A DNA stretch of 64,000 nucleotides. It comes from Calliopsis andreniformis. Taxonomy: Eukaryota > Arthropoda > Insecta > Hymenoptera > Andrenidae. This document shows positions 36,312 to 48,675 of the stretch, one piece after another. Under the pieces are notes generated by a model. That model saw only the letters and a list, made by a program, of their open reading frames with translations, was not told the origin of the DNA and did not search any database. The stretch lies in NCBI RefSeq assembly GCF_051401765.1, contig NC_135066.1, forward strand, positions 21,641,501-21,705,500, given 5' to 3'. The position numbers were made by a program, and so were the translations under genes. The first letter of the stretch is position 1. Every line of letters starts with the position of its first letter.

Positions 36312-36640
36312 ATGGAAGAAAAGGGTTCTGTGAACTATTGCGTATCAAGTACACGTCGCCCCGGTACAAGATGTGCAAGTTTTGAGCTACAAGTAACGTC
36401 GCGCGAACTTGCATATTATACGGTCAGAGGTATAAACAGCCATTATAAAGACATCCCTGGAATTTTAAAAACGCAAAGGCATAAGTCAATAGAAGAAATT
36501 CAAGAAATATTGAAGGAAATCCTACAAAAAGCATCAACTGAAACGATGTTATGAGTGTAGACGAATCGGACATATCGCAAAAAATTGTTGGCACTGCAGA
36601 TGTGAGAAGGAAACGAATCAACACGGACGCAGCCAAAGCA
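36312..36640 (+). pseudogene. LTR-retrotransposon gag relic (possibly Copia) with CCHC knuckle
   Basis: An 80-codon frame (36312-36554) has SRELAYYTVRGI, KDIPGILKTQRHKS and IEEIQEILKE, resembling the C-terminal half of Copia-type gag. One frame over, after a shift just before 36545, comes a canonical zinc knuckle, CYECRRIGHIAKNC, then a cysteine-rich WHCRCEKE. CX2CX4HX4C knuckles package RNA in gag proteins. There is no protease, integrase or RT downstream; the GC-rich repeat at 36848 follows. The Copia assignment is inference from the helical region; the gag identity is firm. Confidence 0.7.
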
Positions 36641-36847
36641 AGAGCATATCGGGGAACTGAACTATCGCGAAGGGAAAACAGCACAACAAAGGAAAATCAG
36701 CCAGTAATATTGCAGAAACAAGCGACGATAATTATAGTAAGGTATACGCATTTAATATAAATAGCTTTACGAACGAAGGTAACGCACAATATATTATCCG
36801 TATATCTCTTTCTCTGTTTCAGGCTCCGGATATCGGATATCGGAGCC

Positions 36848-37815
36848 TGAAGGAGAGAGAGAGTAAAATCGGAACACTAGACACAGACAGACAATGATAA
36901 GCGAGCGCCGCGTAGCGGATTTTCGGGTGCTCCGCGCTTTTGCGGAGCGTCTCGAGCTCGTGAATCAGAGTCAGTCTTGCACCGATTGCTCGATGGGTCG
37001 CAAGGTTTCAGCGAATATAAAAGAGTGAACCGAGTTAAGAAATTTGGGCACCAGATTCCCGAACTCGCGACCTCTTCTGCGCTGTGTCTGTTCACTGCAA
37101 CTCGTGAAATTGCTCGACTCGATTATCACGTGGGATACGTGCGATAGAGCAACGAGTGTCCACTGACGCATTATTGCAGGCGATTAACTGTACTCTTGGA
37201 ATCGGTGGCTACCCTGATTCCCTGAGGTTGCTATTCGTCAGAGGAGCAACCATAGACCACTGCTTGGTTGAGCCTTGATAATTGGCAAGAAAACAGAGAG
37301 GCACCTCGTGTTGACGTAAGTGCGGTACCTCTGCGTTACCCGCGATTTGCCACCCGTTTAGTAATAGCCCACGTGTGACGAATAGGTGCATCCGTTGTGG
37401 TGAACGATGAGTGGTAGAACCTTTGGCCGTTATCAGCCAGCAAGGCTAGCAGCAGCTAGTGATAGTGTGTCTGAAGCTCGCGAATCTCAGCGGAAAGCCG
37501 AGATTCGTACGAAGCAAGCTTTCTTGGAAGGCAAGTTAAACAGAGAAAAGGAGGATCCCTTCCCTCTGTACATTCGCCAACCGACGACCTCTTCAGTGCG
37601 AAGAATTGTTGGCAATACAGTCCACTGCACTACCTTAGCATTACGACAAGGTACTTCTCTCCCCTCAACATAGGCTTGTCGTCGAGGCCTGGAGTCGGGA
37701 GTTCACGTTTCAGCTCTATATAGTCGAAAGCTAACTATTTTGGCTTTGCCAATCCCTCCTTGTTCCACACGCCAGCGTCGCTGACCAGGACCTCGGAGGT
37801 GACCCGTAGAGGACC
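36848..37815 (+). mobile_element. GC-rich dispersed repeat, copy 2 (LTR-like)
   Basis: Partner of 15373-16355 (same order of shared words). This copy adds a clear TATAAAAG at 37016-37023 and a CAATAAAAGG poly(A)-type signal just after it (near 37875). Those two signals support an LTR interpretation. It is preceded by an imperfect inverted repeat around ATATCGGATATCGG at 36828-36845. Confidence 0.7.
37016..37023 (+). promoter_or_regulatory. TATA-like box in LTR-like repeat
   Basis: TATAAAAG is followed by GAGTGAACCGAG at the expected distance for a start site. The corresponding part of copy 1 (about 15535-15545) has lost it. Confidence 0.4.
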
Positions 37816-37979
37816 AGAAGCGGCCAAAAATCCAGCACCGGATTGTTCCCTCTTCCTCCAATTGGGTTAATTTCAATAAAAGGTCTGTCCTTTTAAAGAC
37901 AGACGAAAGAAAAATTAACGGCGTACACCTTTTTTGATTTACTCGATCTCTACAACCTATTCCGGACCTAGTTAAATCC

Positions 37980-38450
37980 CTGTATTCAGCGATTCTAACA
38001 AAGTTAAAGCAATTATGTTGCATCTTAGATTGACGAGTAACAGTGCAAGCAGACACATGGGAGTAAAGAAGGGTACCATTGATGTTGTTATACGATATGA
38101 TATTCGGCAAGTTAAAATTACCAGCTAGGAGGAGTTCACTGCCGAAGGAGGAATAGAAGACCAGAACGAAGTAAACAGACTAGGATCACTGTACGGAGAA
38201 TTATACACGGCACCTATAATGACGGTTCTAAAATGGCATCGAATGAAGACAAACAACTGTTTGATACATTGTACAGTGATCAAAACAGTACCGCCCAATG
38301 AGGACACGTGTCGCAATGTTAAAGTTATTAGGCCCAAGCTCAGAGGTCGGAATACTTTTATAAAGCCAAGTTTCAGTCAGTATAACACTATTAAATCGCT
38401 TCACTGCTCAAACAATAGCACTCCTCAGGTCGAACAATTTTGAGGACGAT
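37980..38450 (-). pseudogene. LINE endonuclease relic (second, different LINE)
   Basis: On the minus strand the blocks RTVIIGAVYNSPYSD (near 38190-38225) and LAGNFNLPNII (near 38090-38125) match the IGAVYxPP and AGDFNLP blocks of Jockey/CR1-like LINE endonucleases. They lie in different frames. The catalytic Asp of GDFN is Asn here. No RT follows. This is a short, decayed fragment unrelated to the 18-23 kb LINE. Confidence 0.75.
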
Positions 38451-38803
38451 ATGTCTAATTCCTATATGACTGAGATCCATTATAAAGACGATACGTTGTT
38501 ACAATTTTTGGATTACCGTTTATAAAACGAATTGTTCTGTTAGAGATATCGGCTATTTGAAGACAATGTAACTCAGCACTTAAGTTTTATAGATGAATAC
38601 GCTGCTTCATAGTGCGATTCTCTCCGATAAAGGCATGTGTGTTCTTCAGTTCTTCTTGTTCCTTAAGAACATTCTCCCCCAAGTTACAAGTTACAAGTGA
38701 GTCTAGGAGGTCTGGGATGGTTTCATCGCATAGATCCTATGCGGATCTGGTGGACAGACCCGATAGAGGAGGCTTGTGAGACATATGACCCTTTGAGGTT
38801 AAA
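38451..38803. other. No recognised gene
   Basis: May contain more of the LINE relic upstream of the endonuclease blocks; otherwise nothing recognised. Confidence 0.35.
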
Positions 38804-39369
38804 AATAAGAATATTGGTAATTGTTTAGGATTAGGGCCTCCCCATCATTTTCTTTTGCATCTTTGCTACATTGTAGATTTTGATGTGCAGATTAAGAATC
38901 TGGAAGAAAAAGTTGTCACTCTTTTCTCGTTTTCGAAATATAAAGGTTTATATTATGTTGCGGACGCAGGCGTATCAGTTATACAATACTGGCAAAATGG
39001 AGCTCATGCGCATGCACATCTTACGCGGAGTCATGAGATGCGTATGCGTGCTAGTAAAATATAGTTCGCAATATAGAAAAAGAGCATTAGTTTATGTCCT
39101 CGCTAAACAAGTATTACACATAAACTATTGCTCTACTTTTATATTGCAAATGTATGAAGTGAATCGATGATTGAAAATGCTTACATTATAAGTACATAAA
39201 GTAATAATGTTCTTATACTACCATACGTTTGAAGTTAGCGTTATTGAAACTACTTGCTTTACGATTATATAAATTAATGATGGTTTTCATCAATGCGCCA
39301 AACTAATAAAGTAAATATCATTAAATATGCTCTCTTTATCAATTCCTTGCATAACAATACATACTCTGG

Positions 39370-39677
39370 TGACCTGTGCACGTCCACAGCGCGGCGTCAC
39401 ATTCCAAAGAATTCGGCGACGCATCAATTGCCTTTCATACGCGAGCAATTGTATATATTGCGTGTCACCGTTCTCCCCCAACGCGATAAGTCATCGCCTA
39501 ATTGTCGCGTAGCTCTTCAATTGTTTAGAGAAAAGGCTACGCGACAGAGGCTGAGGTGAGGACCAAAGGGTTCGAAAGGCAGTCAGTTTTGGAACGACGA
39601 CGAGCAACGATACTCTGAATAAAACCGAGTTCGCAGCGACTTTATGTGTGGAATTGATTTCATCTCCTTTTCCCACA
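39370..39677 (+). mobile_element. LTR-like fragment with poly(A) signal
   Basis: Collinear with 40680-41014: shared CGGCGTCACATT, GAATTCGGCGAC, CGCGATAAGTC, TGTCGCGTAG, CTCTGAATAAAA and ATTTCATCT, ending TTTTCCCACA. It begins TGACC and ends CACA, like an LTR starting TG and ending CA. The AATAAAA fits a transcription end signal. No internal gag/pol is attached. Confidence 0.65.
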
Positions 39678-40679
39678 CATGTATTGTACTATGCTCTTCT
39701 AGAGGAACTTTTTATAATACTAGCTGCTGAAGTATGTAATACGTAGCAAACATATTAGTCTATGTACTGATAAAACAAACATGTACAATATCTACTTTAC
39801 TAATTTGCAACATAGAGCAAGCACATGAACTTATATATTTATAAAGCAGGGTTTGTAGTCAAACTATTTCTTTTTATTTCCAGAAGCAAAGAAGTCAGTA
39901 CTTATATGTTTATTTAAAAAATAATTTTTTTATAACTATTCCAAAACACATGATGAAGTTAAACCAAATACTTATTTCTACGTTAATTATTGTGACTCTG
40001 AAAAGAGCCGGTTTTTAACGATCAATATCGATTGTTTATATTCTAGGATATGTATCACAATTTAAGTAAAACATTCTTTTATGGAACACCAAATAGGAAT
40101 ACACGCGGTTCCGCCTTTCTTCTCCATACGTTACATCGGCCAAATACTTATAGCGAGCCGCTTTTTCATATCGTCTTCTTGTTGTGTAATTCTCTTTCAA
40201 GGTAAATCGTAATACCTCACGGAGGACGTGTTTGGCAACTCCATTTAGGTAACAAAAATTTGCAATAATTATTCTGTTGTGATCATTGAGATTTCTGTTT
40301 CCAAATGTTTGTCGATAAACAAGGGCCACTCACTCGCATTTCCAATTAAATCTTGAAGCAATAGCCAAGGGTTATTCATCATCTAAGTCACCGAATATTC
40401 CGCAATTACGGTAAACTATTTTTGCTAGATTTTCAAGTTTTGAGAAGCAGACATGCGCGTTCTATAACTCCGCAGAACTTGCGCATGCGCATGAGCTCCA
40501 TTCTGCCAGTACTATACAGGGTGTTTCTAAATTCGTGGGAAAACTGGGAGATGTAGGTAGAAGACAGGAAAATAAATTGGAAACTTCATATGCAATATTC
40601 TCGGAAATGCTTAGTTTGTTAGTTATACGCGGTTTTATATTTCGTAAAATACCGAGTGACAGTGGCTCATCCTCTTTAA

Positions 40680-41046
40680 GTCTGTGGCGACCCATGCACG
40701 CGCATGGCGTCACATTTCGAGGAATTCGGCGACATGTCAATCGCTGCCTTTCACGCCCGGGCAGAACGGTAATTAGATTAAGATTGTATATATTTCGCGG
40801 CGCCGTTCTGCCCCAGCGCGATAAGTCGCCGCCTAACTGTCGCGTAGTCCTCGAGTGTTTAGAAAGAGAGGATACGCGGCAGGGGCGATCGAAAACCAAA
40901 AAGGTTCGGAGAGTCTGTTCCGGAACGCCAGCGAGCAAAGACGCTCTGAATAAAATCCTCTGGTAACAAACCTATATGTGTGAAAGTGATTTCATCTACA
41001 TCACCTTTCCCACAAGTCAATGCCCGGGCTCCGACGAGGCCTCGAG
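40680..41046 (+). mobile_element. Solo-LTR-like insertion in one arm
   Basis: This block is absent from the other arm, where CCTTTAAAGG at about 42304-42313 is unbroken. It carries TGTGGCGACC near its start, CTCTGAATAAAATC (poly(A)-type signal) and CTTTCCCACAAG, and matches 39370-39677. CTTTAA/TTTTAA flank it as a possible short duplication; an alternative pair is AGTC at 40679-40682 and 41015-41018. Confidence 0.75.
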
Positions 41047-41514
41047 CTTTTAACGGACTTGGCATCTCTGGGCCTAAGTGAGCCTCTGGCGACTCGCGAC
41101 GCATATCGAGAGATACTTCATCAAATGGGAAAGCATACTTTCTAATTGAAAATACTATTGAAATTTATCTACGATTAAGGGGTTGATTTGGCATTTTTAG
41201 AAAGTCGAAAATTTTGCTTTCTCATAAAGGGATAGTTTGAACCTGTTTAAATAACATGGAAAAGATTTCATACCAAAATATTAAAAATGAAATTCGGTTT
41301 GAATAACCTGTTATTTCTCAAAATGTATTTTTACATGTAAACTTTTAACGCGACTCCGACTAGAGTATTAAAGAAGAACGCTATATGCGAATAATAACGA
41401 CTTACCATATGTTTATAATCGATGTTTAAAATGGTCTCCACCCTCACGCAAACATATCTCTAGTCTTTTCCGAAAGGATTCCTGAATTTTCAAAAATATT
41501 TCCGGATTCACAGA

Positions 41515-41790
41515 TGTTTTCAAAGTGCGTTCATACGAAACGTAACATAAAACAATAAAACACTTGCTAGGCTAAGAGTTCTTTCAATAATAGTCTTCGA
41601 CGACTTTTAAACATGATTAGTCACATATCTAGACAACGTTCTTGCGACTTATTGAAGGGCTGTGAAAAATGGTCTATCTGTTGCTTGAGGAAAAAGACCG
41701 GTTCGTTAAAGGTTATTATTGAAGGAACTCTTGACCTAGCAATTATTTTATCGTTTTATGTGCTATACGAACGCACTTTGAAAATATGAA
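41515..41790. repeat. Innermost inverted repeat
   Basis: CAAAGTGCGTTCATACGAAAC and its inverted partner CGAACGCACTTTGAAAA close an imperfect hairpin. Its inner arms share GCTAGG/CCTAGC, AACTC and TTCAATAATA. It sits in the centre of the 40517-42471 element. Confidence 0.75.
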
Positions 41791-42640
41791 GGTACCACAT
41801 GCAAAGGATTTGCGAACCATAAGAAAAGCGAGGGTAGCTGCCAATTAATGGCAGGTAGATAGCTCTGCGCGGACTGATGAATAGCCAATGAATACAATTA
41901 TTTTTTTATCTTTCGCCAATAGCATTTTAGAGCTTGGAAATTAGCGTTTGGATGCTTTGACTTATGCCCCTTCTTTTTATCACGCGTAACGTAGTTTTCC
42001 TGCGAAAAACGCAACTCACAAAAATTCAGTTCCTGGCCAACGTTTTTGAACAAGGCATTCAAACCGAATTTCATTTTTAATATTTCAGTATGAAATCTTT
42101 TCCACGTTATTTAAACAGGTTCAAACTATCCCTTTATGAGAAAGCAAAATTTTCGACTTTCTAAAAATGCCAAAGCAACCCCTTAATCGTAGATAAATAT
42201 TAATAGTATCTTCAATTAGAAAGTATGCTTTCCCATTCGACGAAGTATCTCTTGACATGCGTTGCGAGTCGCCAGAGGCTCACTTAGGACCAGAAATGCC
42301 TAGTCCTTTAAAGGGGATGGGCCACTGTCACATCAGTATTTTACGAAATATAAAACTGCGTATAACTAACAAAATAAGCGTTTCCGAGAATATTGCATAT
42401 GAAGTTTTCGGTTTATTCCCTTGTCTTCTAGCTACATCTCCGAGTTTTCCCACGAATTTAGAAACACCCTGTATATCTGATACGGCGGCACCCGCATCGT
42501 AATATAAACTTTTATATCTCAAAACCGAGAAGCGAGCCACAATTTTTTCTTTCAGATTCTTAATCTACACATCAAAATCTACAATGTAGCAAAGGCGCAG
42601 AGAAATTTGTGGGGAAGCCCTAATCCTAAACAATTACCAG

Positions 42641-43004
42641 AATATTTTTGGCTGTATTATTTCTGTCCAAAATTTTGGCTATGACGTTCTCTTCAATTGA
42701 TGAAGACACTGAAGACTAATCCTTCGAGCCAGATTCAGTAAGTTAAATTTGCAATGAACTTTAAGCGCTGTTATATTACTCAAATTGATATTTTAGTGTG
42801 ACCTGTGTTCTGTTAAACGTGTATTGAATAACATTGTCAATTGAATTATACAATTTGTTGCTAGAAGACAGTCGAAGGAAATAAAAAATTACAGATCAAC
42901 TTACGGATGTTGATTAAGATAGGCTTGCACCATCGAATTGCCAATCGTCCCTATAAATATTTTTTTCCTGCTCGTTAAATTTTCCTATCATTCTAATCGC
43001 TAAT
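42641..43004. other. No recognised gene
   Basis: AT-rich; probably leader of the BEL/Pao relic that starts at 43005. Confidence 0.35.
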
Positions 43005-44373
43005 ATGGAGGCCGACAATAATTCAAAGAAACATGTTCGCGGCTTGAAATAAAAAAGAAGAACATTTAAAGCACAAATAACATCGATGAATAATTATCTG
43101 GAAGTATATCAAGACTCTCCGAAGGAACGAATGAAATTACGAGAAAGAATCGGTGGAGTTCGCAAACAATTTGCAACTTTTAATGATATTTAGGATAAAT
43201 TAGGAGCTGTTGAAGATTTTGATAATGCTGAAACCGAATGTGAAGCAGTTGCAGAGAATTACAATAATGTCATAGCTATCGCAGTTGCTCTATTAAAATA
43301 ATTCGATAATCTTGCAAATTCGACTCAATCAAATACCGAATCCACATATTCTAGTTCATTTACACCCTCGACATCAACATCAACTCTACAGATAAACTTA
43401 CCTAAGATAGATTTACCTAAATTTGTCGGGCGTATTGAAAGTTCGATAACTTTTAGAAAAGCATTTATATTCAAAAACACAATTATTTACGATTATCTAT
43501 GTCTGGCAAAATTGAAATCGCAATTTGTGTGTTTACTATTAATAATAATAATTATAAAACTTTATAGAATCATCTCGTTGATATTTACGTGCTTTCATTT
43601 TACGTCATGCGTCTCTATTACGTGATTCTCCCATGATGCCTGATGATTTTAAGAATTCAATTAGAGATCTTATAAATCATATGCAATTGCATGTCCGATC
43701 ATTACAAGCTTTAAGCAGAACGTGGAAGGATATATTAAATGTCTTACTAATTAGCATTATGGTATCAAGAAATAAAAAAATCCGTAAGATACGGGAAGAA
43801 ACTTTATTACATATTGACGTGTCAAAAATTCAGACATTTTTAAACATTTACTTACCGCTTCCCATCAAGGCGAGGATTACTACTCAAGTTCTTCATACAA
43901 TAGCAAGTCAATAATGGTAGATAAAACCACTGACCGAATAAATCGACCAATAAACAAAAGCACCAGACGTCATAATTCACCTTCTTCATCACCTATAGCT
44001 AAGAGACGTCAAGCATATATCACCAATATAAAACCAAAATGTGCGATTTATGATGTCGGTTCACATGCGACGTATCAATGTCAGAAATTTCATAACATGT
44101 CAGGTGAAAAAAGAATGGAAGCCGCACGTAACACACGACTATGTCTCAACTGTTTACGTTCAGGTCATTCCACAAATGAATGTAACTCTGGAAAATGTCG
44201 GGTTTGCAATAAACAGCATAACACACTACTTCATAAGGAATCAACATCGACTAATAGTTCTTGACTAAATGAATCCAAATCAAAATCATTTATTTACACA
44301 CAGTGAAACTTTACCACCCGCACAGATATATTAACAAACAGTGTGATGATTACAGCAATTATAAATGTATTAA
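43005..44373 (+). pseudogene. BEL/Pao retrotransposon gag relic
   Basis: A start at ATG 43005 begins a gag-like protein with stops and frameshifts. Visible blocks in order: MKLRERIGGVRKQF; LPKIDLPKFVGRIE (the DUF1759 opening, normally LPKIxLPxFxG) near 43395-43440; HVRSLQALSRTW and an ILNVLL block (43690-43760); then a C-terminal zinc-binding region at 43914-44265. That last region has CAIYDVGSHATYQC, then RLCLNCLRSGHSTNEC and CRVCNKQHNTLLH, the typical BEL/Pao triple-cysteine cluster. The first CxxC there is degraded. After 44270 a decayed protease start (ETLPPAQI, INVL) runs to a TTAA, where a different sequence begins. No RT or integrase follows. Confidence 0.9.
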
Positions 44374-44820
44374 GGGGGTAGACCAGTCACGTGGCTTTCC
44401 GAGATTGCCAAGTCCGTATCTGCTGTTACAGTTTTTGTTACAGGAATAGCATTATCTACAGACACGTAGCTGTTTATTGAACGCGAGATGGAGCTATACT
44501 ATGATTTCGAATTTGGGACACGGCTCAGAAAATTTCTCCTTCAACTGTACACACTACTCCACGAGCTACGTGTATGTGAGCTCGGCGCATCAGCAGCTGA
44601 GAAAAGTCGAGAGAGAAAGCAAATGTGATTCATACTCTCTCGCTTTTGAAACGCTGAAATTCAACTGTTCAAGTTACCGGCAAATGTCACGAGCGACACA
44701 CGATCTTTTCAATTGCCCAAACATTTTCATTTTTCGAGCTGTTCAAAGGGAGCAGTGGCGGATCTACTGTTCAAGCGGCCCAAGACCCCAGCAATTTTTG
44801 GAGCCCCATTGTAATAAATA
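44374..44820. mobile_element. TTAA-adjacent element end in the BEL relic
   Basis: Directly after TTAA (44370-44373) comes GGGGGTAGACCAGTCACG, similar to the GGGGGCAGACTC end at 53986. The BEL coding frame (I-N-V-L) breaks exactly here, so an element probably inserted at this TTAA. Its other end was not found; the right limit is a guess. An open frame at 44477-44821 is not recognised. Confidence 0.5.
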
Positions 44821-44829
44821 AACTATGAG

Positions 44830-47800
44830 CAATATGTATTGTTTTATTTTTATGCAATATTAAATACACATAAAATTAAGAATATTTGGTTCAAGTATTT
44901 GAAAAGGCATTCGTTTCATATTTATCGCGACAATAATGTAACTATGTAATCCACACTCTAGATGCTAAAGGTTAGCAATAACTCAATATACTTCCATCCG
45001 ATTTTCTTGAAATTTTTGGTAGTTCTTGATAGTGCTTTTCTGTTCAATTGCATTGTTACACGTACGGAATTTTTGGCGAAATAATGCATATGCACGTATT
45101 TTTCGTGAACCTATCTTACGAGTTCCAAGGTTTTGTGGAATACCTCTATGTGTATTTTTTTATGAATAATCAAAACAAGTATATATATCTTTGAAAATTA
45201 ATAATAGCATTCTGAATGAAGGCTGTTGGGTAGCTGCGGATGATGATTTCTTTTTGAGTGACAGATCCTGCGTTCAGTATCTAGTATGGAAAGAACCTTT
45301 TTTCCTGTTTAAAATATATAGATTACATATAGCATTATTTCAGAAATACTGCAGTTGTTTTATAAAATAAGTATGTACATATGTTATGTATGTATATACC
45401 AAAATCGACATCTTCAAGACGTCGTGTGCTATCTGGGAAGTGGGTGTGTTACAAACGAGTTATTTATGACACAAATATGTACATATTCTATATTCTAGAT
45501 CTCGGTTAAGGCTTTAATTCGAACTTTTTGACATTGAAAGTGTGACATTGGGTCGTTTCACCTTACACCCGCAGGTATTTGTAAATTCCTAATTGGGTCA
45601 ACTGTGACAAGTACTAATTTGTACTAACTCAACTTTCAATGCTTGGTATAAAAAATATTCGGTGTTAATTTACAGAAATTAATGAACTGTAAAGTAAAGA
45701 ACTTCCTATATGTTACTATTAGCGAAGTTTAAGTAATTTTGAATGAAGTTTCAATAATTTAGCTAAATTATATTACAATATTAAAACCACATCAGTTAAG
45801 TGCTAAGAATTCAACTACAACAGTTCTAGACTCCTAATGTACTAAATCAAGGAAAATTAGTCCGAAGATCTCGACAAACATTTTCGTCCACACTCTATAA
45901 ATAAGGCGTCGAATATCGAAAAACTACAGAAGCCGTTGAGTAAAGCCAGACACCATTAAATATAGCCTCAACTAGTCTGTAATTCTTCGTATCCTACGAA
46001 ACGACGAAGAAAAGTGGAAACTGTAAATCCCACATGTGTTTAAAAAATGATTCTATATCGGCAAGAAAATACAAAATACTTAACAGCTAAAAATTCCATG
46101 ACTGCCTTTGTATTCGTTTTTATAAAGCCGCGAAGTTTTTGCAGAAAACCGTTTTCCTGTTCTGACTCTCTTACTACATGGAACATATATTTTAAAATGG
46201 GTCTTCAATTCGATACGTATAAACCGTAATATGACACATGGTACGTTTCACACCACTATCGTTCATTCTATTGGAACTCAATTTTTCTCGATAATTCTGA
46301 AAAACTAACATGTAAAATTTCAGCCTCTCGATCGGTCAATTGATCAATTGATTGAGTGCAGTCGACATCTAATTTACAATTCGATAACGTACTGTGCCAG
46401 TAGTTAGTGCTAGGATCAAGTTCAATATTTATGAATTTATATCATATGAATTTATAAATTCAAATCAAATTCAACATCTAAGCTTCACTTCATAGAGCTC
46501 GAATATTATTTATAAGATATAATAGTTTCATAATAGAGCCTCTTACAAATAATAGTCGCAACATGAGAGTCGGAGAGTCACCTAACCTTACAGTTTTAAT
46601 CATTACTAATGCAGTTATCATTCTTCAATTTTTCATTGCATTCTAAACAAGAAACTGCGGACCTAGAATGGTATTGTCAACTTCACGAACAACAAGGCAT
46701 ATGTACCTCTCATTGTTGATCATATAACATACCTTACATCACATCAAGTTATGGAATTAATTAGTTATGGAACTAACTGATAGGCAAACACACACGGTAC
46801 TTTTTTCTTATACAGAACTTGAAATAAATAAATCATTGTACATGTATTTCGATGTTTACTAGATTTTTGAACTACGTTCATTATATTTTCATGAAATTTA
46901 GAATGTCAGCCAGAAGTTGAAAACTATAGCGAAGAAGGTAGGAATTTTTATTTCTTCAATAACAAAACTAAAATACACACATTAATTAGTACTCTTTAAT
47001 GCCACAAGACAGAACTGGCGTGATTTGTATGCTTACTTTTGTCGAAAAATTGTTTCAAGTTAAGATAAATCCATTTATTTTTCATATTAATTGAAAAATG
47101 TAATATGTTAGTTATAGAGGTATAAGTAGTTATAAGGTTTAATTTCAAAATGCTGTATTTAGGTATTTCGAAATACATATCTATTTCACGTTAGCATTTC
47201 TAAGTTATTCCGGAAGAAAGTGACAATATGAACTGAAGCGATTTACAAACATACATAGAGTGTACAGAAAAAAGTAGCACATTTTTGGAAGGTAGATTCT
47301 AGACAAGAAAGCAATAAAAAAAATTCATATGTACATATATCCGAAAACGCTTAGCGTATGATACTTTTTTTAAGACCTACGATTGTGCGGCACTCATTCA
47401 TTGGGCCCGGATATCTCTATTGGAAACACTTCATTGGATACAAATATATTTACTTACCTACATTTGAAAAATTTTTTTCCCTTTGCATTGTTGTATTTTG
47501 ATTTGAAGTTAAATACTAAAATTTTAGTGTAAAGTATCATTGAGATTGCTTCAAGCTAACACTCTATTTTGACAAGATCTACTTTTACCTTTCTCAGGCC
47601 AGTCGTTATGAGATTTCCTACGTTACTATTGAAAGCCACATGAATTCAATATTGAGAACAACAGGAACGTACAGGACGATCCGTTCGAGGTGCCTGGTTA
47701 CATCACGAAATTATTTTCAGTCTCTGGCGTAATAGCATCGTCGAAAGAGGTAAGTGCAGAACGGAGACAGCTGAGATAGCCTTAAAATCCTCAGATTAGT

Positions 47801-48675
47801 GGAATTTTGTAGTAAATCGTCTAGCAGCATTGCTGTACAATTCACAGAAACGATTCTATATCGATGTCGTTTTGATAGAGCTGACGTTCGCGTTTGAACA
47901 ATCGAGACACGTTTAGCAATGTGGTTTCCTGTTTCCACACAAATGACAGATGCCACAGTCGAGTGTATGCAAATGAAGGAGAGGAAAAGGCAGTAGAAGG
48001 GTGAAACAAGAGAAACAAAAAGAAAGGAAATAAAGAAGAGGGTCGAGAGAGACAACAGAGGATTTCGGAGGAGAAAGATTAGAAAGGAGAGAAAGTAGGC
48101 AGGCTGGGGATGAGAAAGATAACAGAAATGGTTTACTTGATTTACGTTCCCGTTTGCATTGCTTCTTTCTCTCTTATTCTCTCTCATTCGTGGGTTCTAA
48201 CGTTTACTGTTTTTTTTTTGTCATACGACACAAACTACCAATAGGAGGCTACAAATTTCGGGTAATCGATGAAAAAAGACTCTTTCCTGTATCCTTCACA
48301 AAAAGATTCACCACTGTATTTTTTTCTTTTTATCGCTGATATATTGCGTTCCCACCACTGACATCAGAAATTAGACAGGTAGATTTCTCCACTTTACATG
48401 AATAGTGTTGTTTAGGACCATACTACAATGCTAATAACTAAGAATGAAGTCAAGCTTAACAAGCAATCATTTATATGCTTCTTATTAGCTTCTGTAAGAG
48501 TTTCTTATCCTAGTCTAGTTTGCGATTCATCTTTTATGAAAATGCACTTAATTACTGTAATCTTTAATTGCTTGATTTTTTATCAATCGTTGGCATCAAA
48601 ATTGGCAAATTTCGAAATGATAGATTAAGAGCTTAGGTTTTACGTAACTCAAAGGTAGAATTGCATAGATAGAAT
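44830..48675. other. Mostly unrecognised AT-rich sequence
   Basis: The longest frame, 156 codons on the minus strand (47717-48187), overlaps a purine-rich tract (47970-48115), which explains its openness; its translation has no family match. A short phrase near 47285 (ACATTTTTGGAAG) recurs at 51537, marking a minor dispersed repeat. No exon or RNA gene is recognised. Confidence 0.4.
45403..45438. mobile_element. Solo terminus of the ACGTCT MITE
   Basis: GACATCTTCAAGACGTCGTG followed by TGCTATCTGGG matches the right end of the element at 26671-27143, with nothing of the interior beside it. Confidence 0.75.

Larger units (their letters stand above)
40517..42471. mobile_element. 1955-bp foldback element nested in the outer one
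   Basis: Ends are TA|CAGGGTGTTTCTAAATTCG and the inverted CGAATTTAGAAACACCCTG|TA. Long inverted arms (roughly 40517-40680 plus 41047-41335 against 42060-42471) are well matched. The opposite arm of the outer element (near 38980, reading CAGTTATACAATAC) is the uninterrupted site, showing a precise TA insertion. Short frames in the arms are palindrome by-products. No transposase is present. Confidence 0.9.
38804..42640. mobile_element. Outer foldback element of a nested stack
   Basis: The left arm starts near GAATATTGGTAATTGTTTAGG. The right arm ends with the inverted CCTAAACAATTACCAGAATATT. Arms (about 38804-39060 on the left; about 40440-40516 plus 42474-42640 on the right) share mirrored ATGTGCAGATTAAGAATCTG and GAGCTCATGCGCATGC. 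The right arm is split at a TA by the element at 40517-42471. Between the arms lie an LTR-like block (39370-39677) and unrecognised AT-rich sequence. Confidence 0.75.

Noticed and set aside
40462..40966. 143- and 158-codon frames on opposite strands
   Set aside because: They cross the junction between a foldback end and a solo-LTR-like insert, so they are not a gene.
47717..48187. 156-codon minus-strand open frame
   Set aside because: It spans a purine-rich tract that cannot form stops on the opposite strand easily; the translation is F/L/S-rich and matches no family.
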